Shown piece by piece: positions 19,735 through 31,502 of a stretch of DNA of 61,289 nucleotides. Every line of letters starts with the position of its first letter. Within the stretch, counting starts at the first letter, position 1. The notes under the pieces are model-generated. The model saw only the letters and a program-made list of their open reading frames with translations. It was not told where the DNA came from and ran no database searches. The position numbers and the translations under genes are program-made. The DNA is from Fictibacillus halophilus (GTDB lineage Bacteria > Bacillota > Bacilli > Bacillales > Fictibacillaceae): the NCBI RefSeq assembly GCF_016401385.1, contig NZ_JAEACF010000005.1, forward strand, positions 1-61,289. The letters run 5' to 3'.

Positions 19735-19751
19735 ATAAGGAGGACAATACA

Positions 19752-20453
19752 ATGGCAAACAAAGGTAAGAAGTACCAAGAAGCGGCTAAATTAGTAGACC
19801 GCACAAAAGCATATGATGCTGCAGAAGCGATCGAGCTAGTTAAAAAGACTGCTCCTGCAAAATTTGACGAGTCTGTAGAAGTTGCAGTTCGTTTAGGTGT
19901 AGACACGAAGAAAGCTGACCAACAAGTTCGTGGAGCAGTAGTGCTTCCAAACGGAACTGGTAAGACTCAACGTGTATTAGTTTTCGCAAAAGGTGAAAAA
20001 GCAAAAGAAGCTGAAGCTGCTGGAGCAGATCACGTTGGCGATTCTGACTACATCAACAAAATCCAACAAGGTTGGTTCGAGTTCGACGTAATCGTTGCTA
20101 CTCCGGACATGATGGCTGAAGTTGGTAAACTTGGACGTGTTCTAGGACCTAAAGGTTTAATGCCTAACCCTAAAACAGGAACAGTTACATTTGAAGTTGA
20201 AAAAGCGATTAACGAAATCAAAGCTGGTAAAGTAGAATACCGTGTCGACAAGACTGGTAACGTTCACGTTCCAATCGGTAAAGTATCTTTCGAAGCTGAG
20301 AAGCTTGCAGAAAACCTTAACACAATCATCGAAACATTGTTGAAAGTTAAGCCTGCAGCTGCAAAGGGAACTTACATGAAGAACGTTGCTGTTTCTTCAA
20401 CTATGGGACCTGGGATCAAAGTTAATCCATCTTCATTTGCTGTAAAACGATAG
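19752..20453 (+). CDS. rplA: 50S ribosomal protein L1
   Basis: L1 builds the mobile L1 stalk beside the E site and, in many bacteria, represses its own operon. The 233-aa product contains the usual two-domain layout, including [20 protein letters not shown] in the middle domain. AAGGAGG stands 8-9 nt before the ATG at 19752; the longer upstream frame runs through the L1-like leader and is rejected. The stop codon is immediately followed by the next promoter. Confidence 0.97.
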   Translation: MANKGKKYQEAAKLVDRTKAYDAAEAIELVKKTAPAKFDESVEVAVRLGVDTKKADQQVRGAVVLPNGTGKTQRVLVFAKGEKAKEAEAAGADHVGDSDYINKIQQGWFEFDVIVATPDMMAEVGKLGRVLGPKGLMPNPKTGTVTFEVEKAINEIKAGKVEYRVDKTGNVHVPIGKVSFEAEKLAENLNTIIETLLKVKPAAAKGTYMKNVAVSSTMGPGIKVNPSSFAVKR

Positions 20454-20482
20454 TTGACAAACGGGTTTCGACCCGTTATATT
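20454..20482 (+). promoter_or_regulatory. rplJ-rplL promoter
   Basis: TTGACA (20454-20459), a 17-nt spacer, TATATT (20477-20482). The -35 abuts the rplA stop codon. The spacer is itself a hairpin, aacgggt-ttcg-acccgtt. Confidence 0.88.
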
Positions 20483-20489
20483 ATATACT

Positions 20490-20645
20490 GTTAAACACAA
20501 ACGCATCAGATGAATGCCGTAGACAGCAGGAGCCAACTGGCTTAAATCTTCCTGCCGAGGTGAAGCATCGATAAGCTCATTAGTTAATTACTTATGACTT
20601 TAGATACTCACGCCTCCATGTCTCGACATGGAGGCTTTGTTTTTG
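20490..20645 (+). ncRNA. Ribosomal protein L10 leader (autoregulatory RNA)
   Basis: The leader before rplJ carries the recognisable L10-leader core, including 'agacagcaggagccaactgg' and 'cctgccgaggtgaagcatcg'. It ends in a perfect stem, gcctccatgt-ctcg-acatggaggc, followed by TTTGTTTTT (20612-20644). In bacilli, binding of L10(L12)4 to this RNA favours termination and so limits rplJ-rplL expression. The 5' edge is approximate. Confidence 0.9.
20612..20644 (+). terminator. L10 leader attenuator
   Basis: A perfect 10-bp stem with a CTCG loop and a T-rich tail, 45 nt before rplJ. Confidence 0.88.
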
Positions 20646-20689
20646 GACAAAACCTGCGGTGATGCAATCATTTTACAGGAGGTGTAATA

Positions 20690-21190
20690 ATGAGCAGCAT
20701 TTTAGAAACAAAAAAGCAGTTAGTATCCACTATTTCTGAGAAAATCAAAAATAGCCAATCAACAATCCTTGTTGACTACCGTGGTCTTACTGTTTCTGAG
20801 GTTACTGAACTTCGTAAGTCACTACGTGATGCTGGCATCGAGTTTAAAGTTTACAAAAACTCAATGGTAGTTCGCGCTGCTGAAGAGAATGACCTTAAAG
20901 AATTAGCTGAACACTTAACTGGTCCTACAGCGATCGCATTTTCAAATGAAGATGTTGTAGCTCCGGCTAAGATCCTTAACGACTTCGCTAAGAAACACGA
21001 AGCGCTTGAAATTAAAGCTGGTGTAATCGAAGGACGCGTTGCGTCTCTAGAAGAAGTGAAAGCTCTTGCTGAACTTCCATCAAGAGATGGTCTTCTTTCA
21101 ATGGTACTCAGCGTGCTTCAAGCACCTATCCGCAACTTTGCGTTGGCTACTAAGGCTGTTGCAGAACAAAAAGAAGAGCAAGGCGCATAA
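20690..21190 (+). CDS. rplJ: 50S ribosomal protein L10
   Basis: L10 anchors L7/L12 dimers to the stalk base and acts as autoregulator of its own operon. The 166 aa equal the B. subtilis length. The N-terminal rRNA/L11-binding domain includes [20 protein letters not shown], and the C-terminal helix (from about 135) binds L12 dimers. The ribosome-binding site is ACAGGAGGTG. rplL follows after 47 nt. Confidence 0.97.
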   Translation: MSSILETKKQLVSTISEKIKNSQSTILVDYRGLTVSEVTELRKSLRDAGIEFKVYKNSMVVRAAEENDLKELAEHLTGPTAIAFSNEDVVAPAKILNDFAKKHEALEIKAGVIEGRVASLEEVKALAELPSRDGLLSMVLSVLQAPIRNFALATKAVAEQKEEQGA

Positions 21191-21237
21191 GCCTTACCTT
21201 CAACCAATAACTTACATTCCATAAGGAGGAAATTATA

Positions 21238-21603
21238 ATGTCTAAAGAGCAAATCATTGAAAGCTTAAAAACAATGACTGTTTTAGAGCTTAACGACCTA
21301 GTAAAAGCAATCGAAGAAGAGTTTGGTGTAACTGCTGCTGCTCCTGTAGCTGTAGCTGGTGGAGCTGCTGGTGGAGACGCTGCTGCTGAAAAAACTGAAT
21401 TCGACGTAATTCTTGCAAGCGGTGGAGCTTCAAAAATTAAAGTTATCAAAGTTGTTCGTGAACTTACAGGTCTTGGACTTAAAGAAGCGAAAGAACTTGT
21501 TGACGGTGCTCCTAAGCCAGTTAAAGAAGGCGTATCTAAAGACGAAGCTGAAGAAATCAAAGCTAAGCTTGAAGAAGTTGGAGCTTCTGTTGAAGTTAAG
21601 TAA
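21238..21603 (+). CDS. rplL: 50S ribosomal protein L7/L12
   Basis: The multi-copy stalk protein that recruits translational GTPases. The 121-aa protein shows the N-terminal dimerisation helix, an Ala/Gly-rich hinge (about 34-52) and the C-terminal factor-binding domain with the [20 protein letters not shown] signature. AAGGAGG precedes the ATG. A strong terminator follows. Confidence 0.98.
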   Translation: MSKEQIIESLKTMTVLELNDLVKAIEEEFGVTAAAPVAVAGGAAGGDAAAEKTEFDVILASGGASKIKVIKVVRELTGLGLKEAKELVDGAPKPVKEGVSKDEAEEIKAKLEEVGASVEVK

Positions 21604-21611
21604 TTCAAAAG

Positions 21612-21646
21612 AAAAGGTTCGCCCGATGGCGGACCTTTTTGTTTGT
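21612..21646 (+). terminator. Terminator after rplL
   Basis: aaaaggttcgcc / ggcggacctttt forms a 12-bp stem with G-U pairs and a 4-nt loop, followed by TTTTTGTTTG. Confidence 0.92.
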
Positions 21647-21948
21647 TTCGCTTAATCTTTTTAGAATGAACTATTCTAAAATCTTGCTGCTTTTATTCTT
21701 GTCGCTTCTTTGAACAGTTGATTGAAGTGAAAGGTGCGACACTCCTGCGGGACAGGCGGGCGGGTGAGACACTTAAGAGTGAAACGTTCGAATGTGGCTC
21801 ACCGCCTGCCCCGCGGAAAGCGAGCACCTGTAACGGAAATCAGCTACTTTCAAAGGCGACATTGTAAAAGCGTTTTATAGATAGACCGTTAGAGAATTTC
21901 GGAACGGGAATACTGTCTTTATCAGAAGGTAAGGAGAGTTTAAATACG
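21647..21948. other. rplL-ybxB spacer
   Basis: The roughly 300-nt spacer consists mostly of repeat R4. The remaining A/T-rich bases show no ORF; no convincing ybxB promoter was found. Confidence 0.6.
21715..21855 (+). repeat. Palindromic repeat R4
   Basis: A plus-orientation copy, and the best preserved. Left arm GTTGATT...GGTGC, then GCGGG and GGTGAG; right arm CTCACCGCCTGCCCCGCGG, GCACC, AAATCA. The arms are complementary in order, so the RNA or single strand could form a long interrupted hairpin. R2 shares about 34 of 37 bases in the central 'gagacacttaagagtgaaac' region. Confidence 0.88.
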
Positions 21949-22551
21949 ATGAAAAACCATTATTATTCTGAAACACCTGGTACAGAAAGTAAAAGAGAGA
22001 CGTGGGATTTTTTATTAAACGGCGAAAAGTTTCGCTTTACGACGGATGCTGGTGTCTTTTCGAAGAAAGAAGTAGATTTTGGCAGTCGAGTTTTAATAGA
22101 GTCCTTTGTACCTCCAGAAGTACCTGGTGATTATATAGATGTAGGATGCGGATACGGACCGATCGGACTTTCGCTTGCTAGAGCGGAACAAGATCGTGTT
22201 GTTCAAATGGTGGATATCAATGAAAGAGCAATTGAACTCGCTAAACTGAACGCAGATAAGAACAAGGTCGATAACGTTAAGATCTATAAAAGCTATCTAT
22301 TTGCGGAAGTGAAGGATAACGAGTTTGCTGCTGTTATTACAAATCCTCCGATCCGTGCAGGTAAGACAGTCGTTCACCAAATTTTTGAAGAAGCATACCA
22401 CAAACTTTGCGTTGGTGGCGAGTTATGGGTAGTGATTCAAAAGAAACAAGGTGCGCCATCTGCTATGGATAAAATGGAACAAATATTCGGCCAAGTTGAA
22501 ACGGTTGCGAAGAAAAAAGGTTACTATATTTTACGCGCAATAAAAGTTTGA
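21949..22551 (+). CDS. ybxB: Class I SAM-dependent methyltransferase YbxB (RsmC-like)
   Basis: A 200-aa methyltransferase resembling the catalytic half of 16S rRNA m2G methyltransferases. The SAM-binding motif I reads DVGCGYGPIGL (about 64-74) and the N6/N2-type catalytic motif reads NPPIRAGK. The ribosome-binding site is AAGGAGAG. It sits between the rplL terminator and the rpoB promoter, as in other bacilli. The rRNA target is inferred from the family. Confidence 0.9.
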   Translation: MKNHYYSETPGTESKRETWDFLLNGEKFRFTTDAGVFSKKEVDFGSRVLIESFVPPEVPGDYIDVGCGYGPIGLSLARAEQDRVVQMVDINERAIELAKLNADKNKVDNVKIYKSYLFAEVKDNEFAAVITNPPIRAGKTVVHQIFEEAYHKLCVGGELWVVIQKKQGAPSAMDKMEQIFGQVETVAKKKGYYILRAIKV

Positions 22552-22576
22552 CTTGATAAATTCCGTATGTTAGTAT
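22548..22576 (+). promoter_or_regulatory. rpoB promoter
   Basis: TTGACT (22548-22553), a 17-nt spacer and TAGTAT (22571-22576). The -35 overlaps the ybxB stop codon. A second -10-like TATAAT at 22701-22706 has no matching -35. Confidence 0.72.
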
Positions 22577-22627
22577 TATAAAATGCCAATGGATTCGCAT
22601 TTTGCTGCTTATTTTTCGTGGTAAGCG

Positions 22628-22655
22628 AAAAAACGTTGATAAATCAACGTTTTTT
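22628..22655 (+). terminator. Perfect hairpin in the rpoB leader
   Basis: aaaaaacgttga / tcaacgtttttt is a 12-bp perfect stem with a TAAA loop, and its 3' arm ends in a run of six T. It can act as an intrinsic terminator on either strand. It lies 50 nt downstream of the rpoB promoter, so it could attenuate rpoBC or merely stop ybxB readthrough. Confidence 0.7.
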
Positions 22656-22842
22656 ACTCATGTTTAGACGTATAGAATGCGAAAAAGTTGGACAAAATTA
22701 TATAATAGCTTTTATCAAAATAGGAAAACTGCGGTTTTAAAAATATGAAACCCTTTTTCTTTTTGTTTTCTAACCTTCTTAATAGAATGTTAGATAGAAA
22801 TATGATACACGAAAAAAACGCTGGATTTGAGGGGTGAAGCAG

Positions 22843-25800
22843 TTGACAGGTCAACTAGTTCAGTTTGGACGCCACCGCCAACGAAGAAGTTATGCAAGGA
22901 TTAGCGAAGTGCTTGAATTACCAAACTTAATTGAAATTCAAACCGCTTCCTATCAATGGTTTCTTGATGAGGGGTTACGTGAAATGTTCCGAGACATTTC
23001 GCCGATTGAAGATTTTACAGGGAACCTCGTTTTAGAGTTTATTGATTATAACTTAGGTGAGCCGAAGTATCCTGTAGATGAATCAAAAGAGCGCGATGTT
23101 ACTTACGCTGCTCCGCTTCGTGTGAAAGTGCGTCTGATCAATAAAGAGACGGGCGAAGTAAAAGAGCAGGAAGTATTTATGGGAGATTTCCCGTTAATGA
23201 CAGATACGGGAACCTTTGTGATCAACGGGGCAGAGCGTGTAATTGTATCACAGCTCGTTCGTTCACCAAGTGTTTACTATAGTGAGAAAATCGACAAAAA
23301 CGGTAAAAAAGGTTTTACCGCTACTGTCATTCCAAACCGCGGTGCTTGGCTGGAGTTCGAAACAGATGCTAAGGACGTAGTTTATGTGCGTATTGACCGC
23401 ACAAGAAAAATCCCTATTACCGTATTGCTTCGTGCTTTAGGGTTTGGGTCTGATCAAGAAATCATTGATTTGCTTGGAGAAGACGAGTATCTTCGCAACA
23501 CGCTGGATAAGGATAATACAGAAGGAACAGAAAAAGCCCTTCTCGAAATCTATGAGCGTCTTCGTCCGGGAGAGCCTCCAACAGTAGATAATGCAAAAAG
23601 TTTATTAGATTCTAGGTTCTTTGATCCTAAACGCTATGACTTAGCTAACGTTGGACGCTACAAAATCAATAAAAAGCTTCATATAAAGAATCGTCTCTTC
23701 AACCAGAAACTAGCTGAAACGCTTGTTGATGCTGAAACTGGTGAAGTGATTGCTGAAGAAGGTACGCTTCTTGACCGCAGAACGCTAGACAAGATTATCC
23801 CTGCTCTTGAGAGTGGTGTAGGCTTTAAAACCGTAACACCAGCAGGAGGAGTGGCTGAAGATCAAGATATCGCTCTTCAATCTATCAAAATCTATGCGCC
23901 AGATGATCAAGAAGGAGAAAGAATCATTAATGTTATCGGAAACGGACTTGTTGATAAAGAAATTAAAAACATCACGGTTTCTGACATTATCGCTTCAATC
24001 AACTACTTCTTTAACTTATTGCATCAAGTAGGTACGACAGATGATATTGACCATCTTGGAAACCGTCGTCTACGTTCAGTTGGTGAGCTTCTTCAAAACC
24101 AATTCAGAATCGGACTTTCCAGAATGGAACGTGTTGTGCGTGAGCGTATGTCGATCCAAGACACAAATGCAATCACACCACAAGCATTGATCAATATTCG
24201 TCCTGTTATTGCTTCTATTAAAGAGTTCTTCGGAAGCTCTCAGCTTTCACAGTTCATGGATCAAACGAACCCGCTAGCAGAATTGACGCATAAACGTCGT
24301 CTATCTGCACTAGGGCCAGGTGGTCTTACACGTGAACGTGCAGGCTTTGAAGTTCGTGACGTTCACTACTCTCACTACGGTCGTATGTGTCCGATTGAGA
24401 CGCCAGAGGGTCCGAACATCGGTTTGATCAACTCACTTTCTTCATATGCAAAAGTGAACCAATATGGATTTATCGAAACACCATACCGTCGGGTTGATCC
24501 TGAAACAGGTCGTGTAACGAGCCGTATTGATTATCTGACTGCTGACGAAGAAGATTTATACGTAGTTGCACAGGCGAACTCAATCTTAGGTGATAACGGA
24601 GAGTTCATTAACGAAGACGTAATCGCACGTTTCCGTGGTGATAACACTGTTGTTAAACGCGAACGCATCGATTATATGGATGTATCGCCGAAACAGGTAG
24701 TATCTGCCGCGACAGCTTGTATTCCGTTCTTAGAAAATGATGACTCCAACCGTGCCCTAATGGGAGCGAACATGCAACGTCAGGCTGTACCTCTACTTGT
24801 TCCTGAATCACCGATCGTTGGTACAGGAATGGAACACGTATCAGCAAAAGACTCTGGAGCTGCAGTTATCTGTAAGCACGAAGGAATTGTTGAGCGCGTT
24901 ACAGCAAAACAAGTTCAAGTACGCCGCATTAAAGAAGTAGATGGCAAGGAAGTTTCAGGCGACCTTGACACTTACAACATGCTTAAGTTTATTCGTTCCA
25001 ACCAAGGAACGTGTTATAACCAGCGTCCGATCGTAAGCACAGGAAACCGTGTGACGAAAGGGGAAATCTTAGCGGATGGACCTTCAATGGAACTAGGTGA
25101 ACTTGCTTTAGGTCGTAACGTTCTTGTTGCCTTCATGACTTGGGAAGGTTACAACTACGAGGATGCTGTTATCATGAGTGAACGTCTCGTTAAAGACGAC
25201 GTTTATACTTCGATCCATATTGAAGAATATGAGTCAGAAGCGCGTGATACAAAACTTGGACCGGAAGAAATCACTCGTGATATTCCAAACGTCGGAGAAG
25301 ATGCATTACGCAACCTGGACGAACGCGGAATCATCCGTGTTGGTGCAGAAGTTAAAGATGGAGATATCTTAGTTGGTAAAGTAACCCCTAAGGGTGTAAC
25401 TGAATTAACAGCTGAAGAACGTCTATTGCATGCGATCTTCGGTGAAAAAGCTCGTGAAGTCCGCGATACATCATTGCGTGTACCTCACGGTGGAGATGGA
25501 ATCATCCTTGACGTTAAAGTGTTTAACCGTGAAGATGGCGATGAACTTCCTCCAGGAGTGAATCAACTCGTTCGTGCATACATCGTGCAAAAACGTAAGA
25601 TTCATGAAGGAGATAAGATGGCCGGCCGTCACGGAAACAAAGGTGTAATTTCTAAAATTATGCCTGAAGAAGATATGCCTTATCTTCCAGATGGAACACC
25701 AGTTGACATCATGTTAAACCCGCTAGGGGTACCTTCCCGTATGAACATCGGTCAGGTATTGGAGCTTCACCTTGGAATGGCTGCACGTCAGCTAGGCATT

Positions 25801-26385
25801 CATGTTGCTACACCGGTATTCGATGGAGCGCGTGAGGAAGATGTTTGGTCTACGATCGAAGAAGCTGGAATGGCTCGCGATGGTAAAACGGTACTTTATG
25901 ATGGACGTACAGGTGCTGCATTTGATAACCGTGTATCAGTTGGGGTCATGTATATGATCAAGCTTGCTCACATGGTTGATGATAAGCTACATGCTCGTTC
26001 TACTGGACCTTACTCACTTGTTACACAGCAGCCTCTAGGTGGTAAAGCTCAATTTGGAGGTCAGCGTTTCGGTGAGATGGAGGTATGGGCGCTTGAAGCA
26101 TATGGTGCTGCATACACACTACAGGAAATTCTTACGGTTAAATCCGATGATGTTGTCGGCCGTGTGAAAACGTATGAAGCCATCGTTAAAGGTGAAAACG
26201 TTCCTGAACCAGGTGTTCCAGAATCATTTAAAGTATTGATCAAAGAACTTCAATCTCTTGGAATGGACGTTAAGATCTGTTCTGGAGATGACAAGGAAAT
26301 TGAAATGAGAGAGCTTGATGATGAAGACGATCAGGCAAGCGAGAAATTAAATCTAAATCTTGAGTCTTACACTTCGAATGACTAA
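22843..26385 (+). CDS. rpoB: DNA-directed RNA polymerase beta subunit
   Basis: The 1180-aa beta subunit of RNA polymerase. It starts at TTG 22843 ([15 protein letters not shown]...), as known for B. subtilis. The GTG at 22834 is part of the GAGGGGTG ribosome-binding site. The rifampicin-pocket segment [21 protein letters not shown] and the following [11 protein letters not shown] are wild type at the usual resistance positions. The C-terminal acidic tail is present. rpoC begins 29 nt downstream. Confidence 0.98.
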   Translation: MTGQLVQFGRHRQRRSYARISEVLELPNLIEIQTASYQWFLDEGLREMFRDISPIEDFTGNLVLEFIDYNLGEPKYPVDESKERDVTYAAPLRVKVRLINKETGEVKEQEVFMGDFPLMTDTGTFVINGAERVIVSQLVRSPSVYYSEKIDKNGKKGFTATVIPNRGAWLEFETDAKDVVYVRIDRTRKIPITVLLRALGFGSDQEIIDLLGEDEYLRNTLDKDNTEGTEKALLEIYERLRPGEPPTVDNAKSLLDSRFFDPKRYDLANVGRYKINKKLHIKNRLFNQKLAETLVDAETGEVIAEEGTLLDRRTLDKIIPALESGVGFKTVTPAGGVAEDQDIALQSIKIYAPDDQEGERIINVIGNGLVDKEIKNITVSDIIASINYFFNLLHQVGTTDDIDHLGNRRLRSVGELLQNQFRIGLSRMERVVRERMSIQDTNAITPQALINIRPVIASIKEFFGSSQLSQFMDQTNPLAELTHKRRLSALGPGGLTRERAGFEVRDVHYSHYGRMCPIETPEGPNIGLINSLSSYAKVNQYGFIETPYRRVDPETGRVTSRIDYLTADEEDLYVVAQANSILGDNGEFINEDVIARFRGDNTVVKRERIDYMDVSPKQVVSAATACIPFLENDDSNRALMGANMQRQAVPLLVPESPIVGTGMEHVSAKDSGAAVICKHEGIVERVTAKQVQVRRIKEVDGKEVSGDLDTYNMLKFIRSNQGTCYNQRPIVSTGNRVTKGEILADGPSMELGELALGRNVLVAFMTWEGYNYEDAVIMSERLVKDDVYTSIHIEEYESEARDTKLGPEEITRDIPNVGEDALRNLDERGIIRVGAEVKDGDILVGKVTPKGVTELTAEERLLHAIFGEKAREVRDTSLRVPHGGDGIILDVKVFNREDGDELPPGVNQLVRAYIVQKRKIHEGDKMAGRHGNKGVISKIMPEEDMPYLPDGTPVDIMLNPLGVPSRMNIGQVLELHLGMAARQLGIHVATPVFDGAREEDVWSTIEEAGMARDGKTVLYDGRTGAAFDNRVSVGVMYMIKLAHMVDDKLHARSTGPYSLVTQQPLGGKAQFGGQRFGEMEVWALEAYGAAYTLQEILTVKSDDVVGRVKTYEAIVKGENVPEPGVPESFKVLIKELQSLGMDVKICSGDDKEIEMRELDDEDDQASEKLNLNLESYTSND

Positions 26386-26414
26386 AACAGGATATCAAAA
26401 GGGAGGTACGCTCC

Positions 26415-29400
26415 TTGATAGACGTAAATAATTTTGAATATATGAAAATTGGTCTTGCTTCACCGGACAAAATCCGGTCGTGGTCAAGAGGGGAAGTAAA
26501 AAAAACTGAAACAATCAACTACCGTACACTTAAGCCTGAAAAAGACGGCTTGTTCTGTGAAAGAATTTTCGGTCCAACAAAAGACTGGGAATGTCATTGC
26601 GGAAAGTATAAGCGCGTCCGTTATAAAGGTGTGGTTTGTGACCGTTGTGGTGTTGAAGTAACAAGAGCTAAAGTTCGACGTGACCGTATGGGTCACATCG
26701 AGCTTGCTGCTCCTGTTTCTCACATCTGGTACTTCAAGGGTATCCCAAGCCGTATGGGTCTTGTTTTGGATATGTCTCCAAGAGCATTAGAAGAAGTAAT
26801 CTACTTTGCTTCATACGTTGTTACTGATACAGGGGATACACCTCTTGAGAAGAAACAACTGCTTTCAGAGAAGGAATACCGCACATACCGTGAAAAGTAT
26901 GGAAAAGGTTTCACTGCACAAATGGGTGCAGAAGCGATCAAGCGTCTTTTAGAAGACATCGATGCTGAAAAAGAAGTTGAGATGTTGAAAGAAGAGCTTA
27001 AAACAGCACAAGGCCAACGCCGTACACGTGCGATTAAGCGTTTAGAAGTACTAGAAGCATTCCGTCATTCTGGCAACCATGCTGACTGGATGATTCTTGA
27101 AGTACTTCCGGTTATTCCGCCGGAATTGCGTCCGATGGTTCAGCTTGATGGTGGACGTTTTGCCACATCTGACCTTAACGACCTTTACCGTCGTGTTATC
27201 AACCGTAACAACCGTTTGAAGCGTCTATTAGACCTAGGTGCTCCTAACATTATCGTTCAAAATGAAAAACGTATGCTTCAAGAAGCAGTCGATGCATTAA
27301 TCGATAATGGTCGTCGTGGCCGTCCGGTTACTGGACCAGGAAATCGTCCGTTAAAATCACTTTCACACATGCTGAAAGGGAAACAAGGTCGTTTCCGTCA
27401 AAACTTGCTAGGTAAACGTGTTGACTACTCTGGACGTTCGGTTATCGTAGTAGGTCCGAACTTAAAGATGTACCAATGTGGTCTGCCTAAAGAGATGGCA
27501 CTTGAGCTCTTCAAACCGTTTGTTATGAAAGAGCTAGTTTCAAAAGGTCTTGCACACAACATCAAGAGTGCAAAACGCAAAGTAGAGCGCGTTCAGCCAG
27601 AAGTTTGGGATGTTTTAGAAGAAGTTATTCGTGAACACCCGGTTCTACTAAACCGTGCACCTACACTTCACAGACTTGGTATCCAAGCATTCGAACCAAC
27701 GCTTGTAGAAGGCCGTGCAATCCGTCTTCACCCGCTCGTATGTACAGCTTACAACGCTGACTTTGACGGTGACCAAATGGCGGTCCACGTTCCTCTATCT
27801 GCTGAAGCACAAGCAGAGGCTCGTATTTTAATGCTAGCTGCCCAAAACATCTTGAACCCGAAAGATGGTAAGCCGGTAGTAACACCGTCACAGGATATGG
27901 TTTTAGGTAACTATTACCTAACTCTTGAACGTGAAGGAGCTATTGGTGAAGGGTCTGTATTTAAAGACATCAATGAAGCGATCATCGCTTATGAAAATGG
28001 ATTCGTGCACCTGCATTCTCGTATTGCAGTACCGGTATCCAGCTTAAATAAAGAAACTTTCACAGATGAGCAGCAATCTAAGCTTCTTATGACGACAGTA
28101 GGTAAGTTGTTATTCAACGAAATCTTGCCACCGTCATTCCCTTACATTAACGAACCGACTACGACGAACCTTCAAGTGGAAACACCTGAAAAGTACTTCT
28201 TAGATCCGGCTGCTAATGTAAAAGAAGAAATTCAGAAGCATGAGGAAATTGTTCCATTTAAGAAAGGGATCCTAGGTAAGATTATCGCGGAAGTATTCAA
28301 ACGCTTTAAGATTACTGAAACGTCTAAGATGCTTGACCGTATGAAGGACTTAGGATTTAAATATTCTACGCGCGCTGGTATCACGATCGGTGTATCCGAT
28401 ATCGTTGTATTACCTGAAAAGCAAGAGATCCTTGCTGTTGCCGAAGAAAAAGTAGTTAACGTTACAAAGCAATTCAGACGTGGTTTGATCACGGAAGAAG
28501 AGCGCTATGAGCGTGTAATTAATGTTTGGAGTTTGGCGAAAGACGAAATCCAAAATAAATTGATGGGTACACTTGATAAGCGAAACCCAATCTTCATGAT
28601 GAGTGACTCCGGTGCCCGTGGTAACGCATCTAACTTTACGCAGCTAGCTGGTATGCGTGGTCTGATGGCCAACCCGGCTGGTAAAATCATCGAGCTTCCA
28701 ATCAAATCAAGTTTCCGTGAAGGTCTAACAGTACTCGAGTACTTTATCTCTACTCACGGAGCACGTAAAGGTCTTGCCGATACAGCCCTTAAAACAGCTG
28801 ACTCAGGTTACCTTACTCGTCGTTTGGTTGACGTTGCGCAAGATGTTATCGTACGTGAAGATGACTGTGGAACGGACCGCGGCTTAGAAGTTGCAGCTAT
28901 TAAAGAAGGCAACGAAGTTATCGAGCCTCTTCATGAGCGTTTGATCGGTCGTACTGCTTATAAAAAGGTATACCATCCTGAAACAAAAGAACTTCTTGCA
29001 GACGTTAATCAGCTGATCACTGAAGACATGGCCGCTCATATTGAAGAAGTAGGCGTGAAAGCAGTAACGATCCGTTCTGTATTTACTTGTGACACTCGTC
29101 ACGGTGTTTGTAAGAAATGTTACGGACGCAACCTTGCAACAGGCTCTGACGTTGAAGTTGGGGAAGCAGTTGGAATTATCGCTGCTCAATCCATCGGTGA
29201 GCCAGGTACACAGCTTACAATGCGTACCTTCCATACAGGTGGGGTAGCAGGGGACGATATCACACAAGGTCTTCCGCGTATCCAAGAATTGTTTGAAGCG
29301 CGTAACCCGAAAGGTCAAGCCGTTATCTCTGAGCTTGAAGGTACGGTTGTTGGCGTGAACGACAATAAAGATAAGCGTGAAGTAGTCGTTCAAGGTGAAA

Positions 29401-30038
29401 TTGAATCTAGATCTTACACGATTCCTTTCGGTGCCCGCATTAAAGCGGTCGAAGGCGATAAGGTAACTGCCGGTCAAGTATTGACGGAAGGTTCGATCGA
29501 TCCTAAAGAATTAATTAAAGTACGTGGTGCAGAAGGCGTACAAGAATACCTATTGCGTGAGGTTCAGAAAGTTTACCGTATGCAAGGGGTAGAAATCGGA
29601 GATAAGCACGTTGAAGTAATGGTTCGCCAGATGCTTCGTAAAGTGCGCATCATCGATTCTGGTGATTCTCAAGTACTTCCGGGAGCTCTTATGGATATTC
29701 ATGCCTTTACGGATGTTAACCGTAGTGTACTTCTTGAAGGTGGAACGCCTGCTACAGGTCGTCCAGTGCTTCTTGGTATTACAAAAGCATCTCTTGAGAC
29801 AGAATCATTCTTATCTGCTGCATCATTCCAAGAAACAACTCGAGTTCTTACAGATGCTGCCATCAAAGGTAAGCGTGACGAATTACTCGGACTTAAGGAA
29901 AACGTTATTATTGGTAAGCTGATCCCGGCTGGAACGGGTATGAACCGTTACAGAAACATCGGAATCAACTCTCCAGTAGTTGAAGATGAGAACAATGAAG
30001 AGGCAGAATTGCCTACAGAACTTGTTTCTCAAGATTAA
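26415..30038 (+). CDS. rpoC: DNA-directed RNA polymerase beta' subunit
   Basis: The 1207-aa beta' subunit. The N-terminal zinc site (CHCGKYK...CDRCG) and the catalytic NADFDGDQM (447-455) that holds the active-site magnesium are intact. The C-terminal zinc cluster region ([11 protein letters not shown]) and the trigger-loop region ([21 protein letters not shown]) follow. The start is TTG, with GGGAGGT 8 nt upstream, giving (M)IDVNNFEY as in B. subtilis. It is co-transcribed with rpoB. Confidence 0.98.
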   Translation: MIDVNNFEYMKIGLASPDKIRSWSRGEVKKTETINYRTLKPEKDGLFCERIFGPTKDWECHCGKYKRVRYKGVVCDRCGVEVTRAKVRRDRMGHIELAAPVSHIWYFKGIPSRMGLVLDMSPRALEEVIYFASYVVTDTGDTPLEKKQLLSEKEYRTYREKYGKGFTAQMGAEAIKRLLEDIDAEKEVEMLKEELKTAQGQRRTRAIKRLEVLEAFRHSGNHADWMILEVLPVIPPELRPMVQLDGGRFATSDLNDLYRRVINRNNRLKRLLDLGAPNIIVQNEKRMLQEAVDALIDNGRRGRPVTGPGNRPLKSLSHMLKGKQGRFRQNLLGKRVDYSGRSVIVVGPNLKMYQCGLPKEMALELFKPFVMKELVSKGLAHNIKSAKRKVERVQPEVWDVLEEVIREHPVLLNRAPTLHRLGIQAFEPTLVEGRAIRLHPLVCTAYNADFDGDQMAVHVPLSAEAQAEARILMLAAQNILNPKDGKPVVTPSQDMVLGNYYLTLEREGAIGEGSVFKDINEAIIAYENGFVHLHSRIAVPVSSLNKETFTDEQQSKLLMTTVGKLLFNEILPPSFPYINEPTTTNLQVETPEKYFLDPAANVKEEIQKHEEIVPFKKGILGKIIAEVFKRFKITETSKMLDRMKDLGFKYSTRAGITIGVSDIVVLPEKQEILAVAEEKVVNVTKQFRRGLITEEERYERVINVWSLAKDEIQNKLMGTLDKRNPIFMMSDSGARGNASNFTQLAGMRGLMANPAGKIIELPIKSSFREGLTVLEYFISTHGARKGLADTALKTADSGYLTRRLVDVAQDVIVREDDCGTDRGLEVAAIKEGNEVIEPLHERLIGRTAYKKVYHPETKELLADVNQLITEDMAAHIEEVGVKAVTIRSVFTCDTRHGVCKKCYGRNLATGSDVEVGEAVGIIAAQSIGEPGTQLTMRTFHTGGVAGDDITQGLPRIQELFEARNPKGQAVISELEGTVVGVNDNKDKREVVVQGEIESRSYTIPFGARIKAVEGDKVTAGQVLTEGSIDPKELIKVRGAEGVQEYLLREVQKVYRMQGVEIGDKHVEVMVRQMLRKVRIIDSGDSQVLPGALMDIHAFTDVNRSVLLEGGTPATGRPVLLGITKASLETESFLSAASFQETTRVLTDAAIKGKRDELLGLKENVIIGKLIPAGTGMNRYRNIGINSPVVEDENNEEAELPTELVSQD

Positions 30039-30049
30039 TAAATGAAATG

Positions 30050-30079
30050 TTGACATCGGGAGCGCATCGGTGATATGAT
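30050..30079 (+). promoter_or_regulatory. rplGB / str operon promoter
   Basis: TTGACA (30050-30055), an 18-nt spacer and TATGAT (30074-30079), 12 nt after rpoC. It separates the rplGB-rpsL-rpsG-fusA-tuf unit from rpoBC. Confidence 0.85.
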
Positions 30080-30122
30080 TACGGATGTGCTCCTAAGATT
30101 TGTTACTTTGGAGGATATTCGT

Positions 30123-30371
30123 ATGTCTTATGAAAAAGTGACACAGGCTTCTGAAATTATCGTAGGTACTAAGCAAACAATCAAAGCTTTACAGAACGGC
30201 GAGGTCAAAGAGCTGGTCGTTGCGGAAGACGCAGATTTTCGAGTGACGAGCAAAGTATTGCAAATTGCCGAAGAGAAGCACGTACCGATCGTAAAGGTTG
30301 ATTCCATGAAAAAGCTTGGAAAAGCATGCGGTATAGATGTCGGGGCCGCAACTGTTGCGATAAAAGGATAA
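30123..30371 (+). CDS. rplGB: L7Ae-family kink-turn RNA-binding protein (YbxF)
   Basis: An 82-aa L7Ae/L30e-fold protein. The B. subtilis homologue binds kink-turn RNA motifs and associates with ribosomes. The core ([20 protein letters not shown], then the conserved [11 protein letters not shown] loop) is complete. The ATG at 30123 has GGAGGA upstream; an upstream in-frame ATG at 30075 falls in the -10 of its own promoter. It is the first gene of the str operon, as in other bacilli. Confidence 0.93.
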   Translation: MSYEKVTQASEIIVGTKQTIKALQNGEVKELVVAEDADFRVTSKVLQIAEEKHVPIVKVDSMKKLGKACGIDVGAATVAIKG

Positions 30372-30378
30372 AATTCAT

Positions 30379-30428
30379 GTTTTTGCGATGGGCATCAATA
30401 TCGCTCCTCTCGCAAAAACTTTCTTTTG
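30379..30428 (+). promoter_or_regulatory. Hairpin between rplGB and rpsL
   Basis: gtttttgcga (30379-30388) pairs perfectly with tcgcaaaaac (30410-30419) across a 21-nt loop and is followed by a T-rich tract. A second small stem, ccacc/ggtgg, follows at 30441-30456. They could attenuate or process the message before rpsL; the function is unknown. Confidence 0.5.
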
Positions 30429-30439
30429 TCCTAAAATGA

Positions 30440-30910
<471 letters not shown>

Positions 30911-30956
30911 TATTTTTAAAATAAACTAAAACAACTATCAGAAAGGAGGGGACCAC

Positions 30957-31427
30957 ATGCCACGTAAAGGACCTGTTGCTCGTCGTGATGTGTTACCTGA
31001 TCCAATTTACAAGTCTAAGCTTGTAACTCGTCTAATCAATAAAATTATGATTGACGGTAAGAGAGGGGTAGCTCAAACAATCTTGTACAATGCGTTCGAT
31101 CTTATTAAAGAACGTACGAACCAAGATCCTATGGAAGTGTTTGAACAAGCTCTTAAAAATATCATGCCAGTTCTTGAAGTTCGTGCTCGCCGTGTTGGTG
31201 GAGCTAACTACCAAGTACCAGTTGAAGTTCGCCCAGAGCGTCGTACAACACTAGGACTTCGTTACCTAACGAACTACTCTCGTCTACGCGGAGAAAAGAC
31301 AATGGAAGAACGTCTTGCGTATGAGATCATGGATGCTGCTAATAACACTGGTGCTTCAGTTAAGAAGCGCGAAGATATGCACAAAATGGCAGAAGCAAAC
31401 AAAGCGTTTGCTCACTACCGCTGGTAA
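30957..31427 (+). CDS. rpsG: 30S ribosomal protein S7
   Basis: S7 starts assembly of the 30S head and contacts E-site tRNA. All 156 residues align with the bacterial family ([16 protein letters not shown] at the start, [15 protein letters not shown] at the end). AAAGGAGGGG precedes the ATG. A U-less perfect hairpin lies between it and fusA. Confidence 0.98.
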   Translation: MPRKGPVARRDVLPDPIYKSKLVTRLINKIMIDGKRGVAQTILYNAFDLIKERTNQDPMEVFEQALKNIMPVLEVRARRVGGANYQVPVEVRPERRTTLGLRYLTNYSRLRGEKTMEERLAYEIMDAANNTGASVKKREDMHKMAEANKAFAHYRW

Positions 31428-31433
31428 AATTAT

Positions 31434-31457
31434 AGAGACAGTTCTCGGACTGTCTCT
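31434..31457 (+). promoter_or_regulatory. Intercistronic hairpin rpsG-fusA
   Basis: agagacagt / actgtctct is a perfect 9-bp stem with a 6-nt loop and no T-run. It starts 7 nt after the rpsG stop. It is more likely an mRNA stability or processing element than a terminator. Confidence 0.55.
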
Positions 31458-31502
31458 AAAACACTATAAAAATTCCTTTTAAAAAGGGAAGGAGAGAAAT
31501 TC

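Noticed and set aside
28884..29477. 197-codon minus-strand ORF antisense to rpoC
   Set aside because: It lies wholly inside the strongly conserved rpoC coding sequence. Long antisense frames are expected from the codon bias of highly expressed genes, and no start signal is present.
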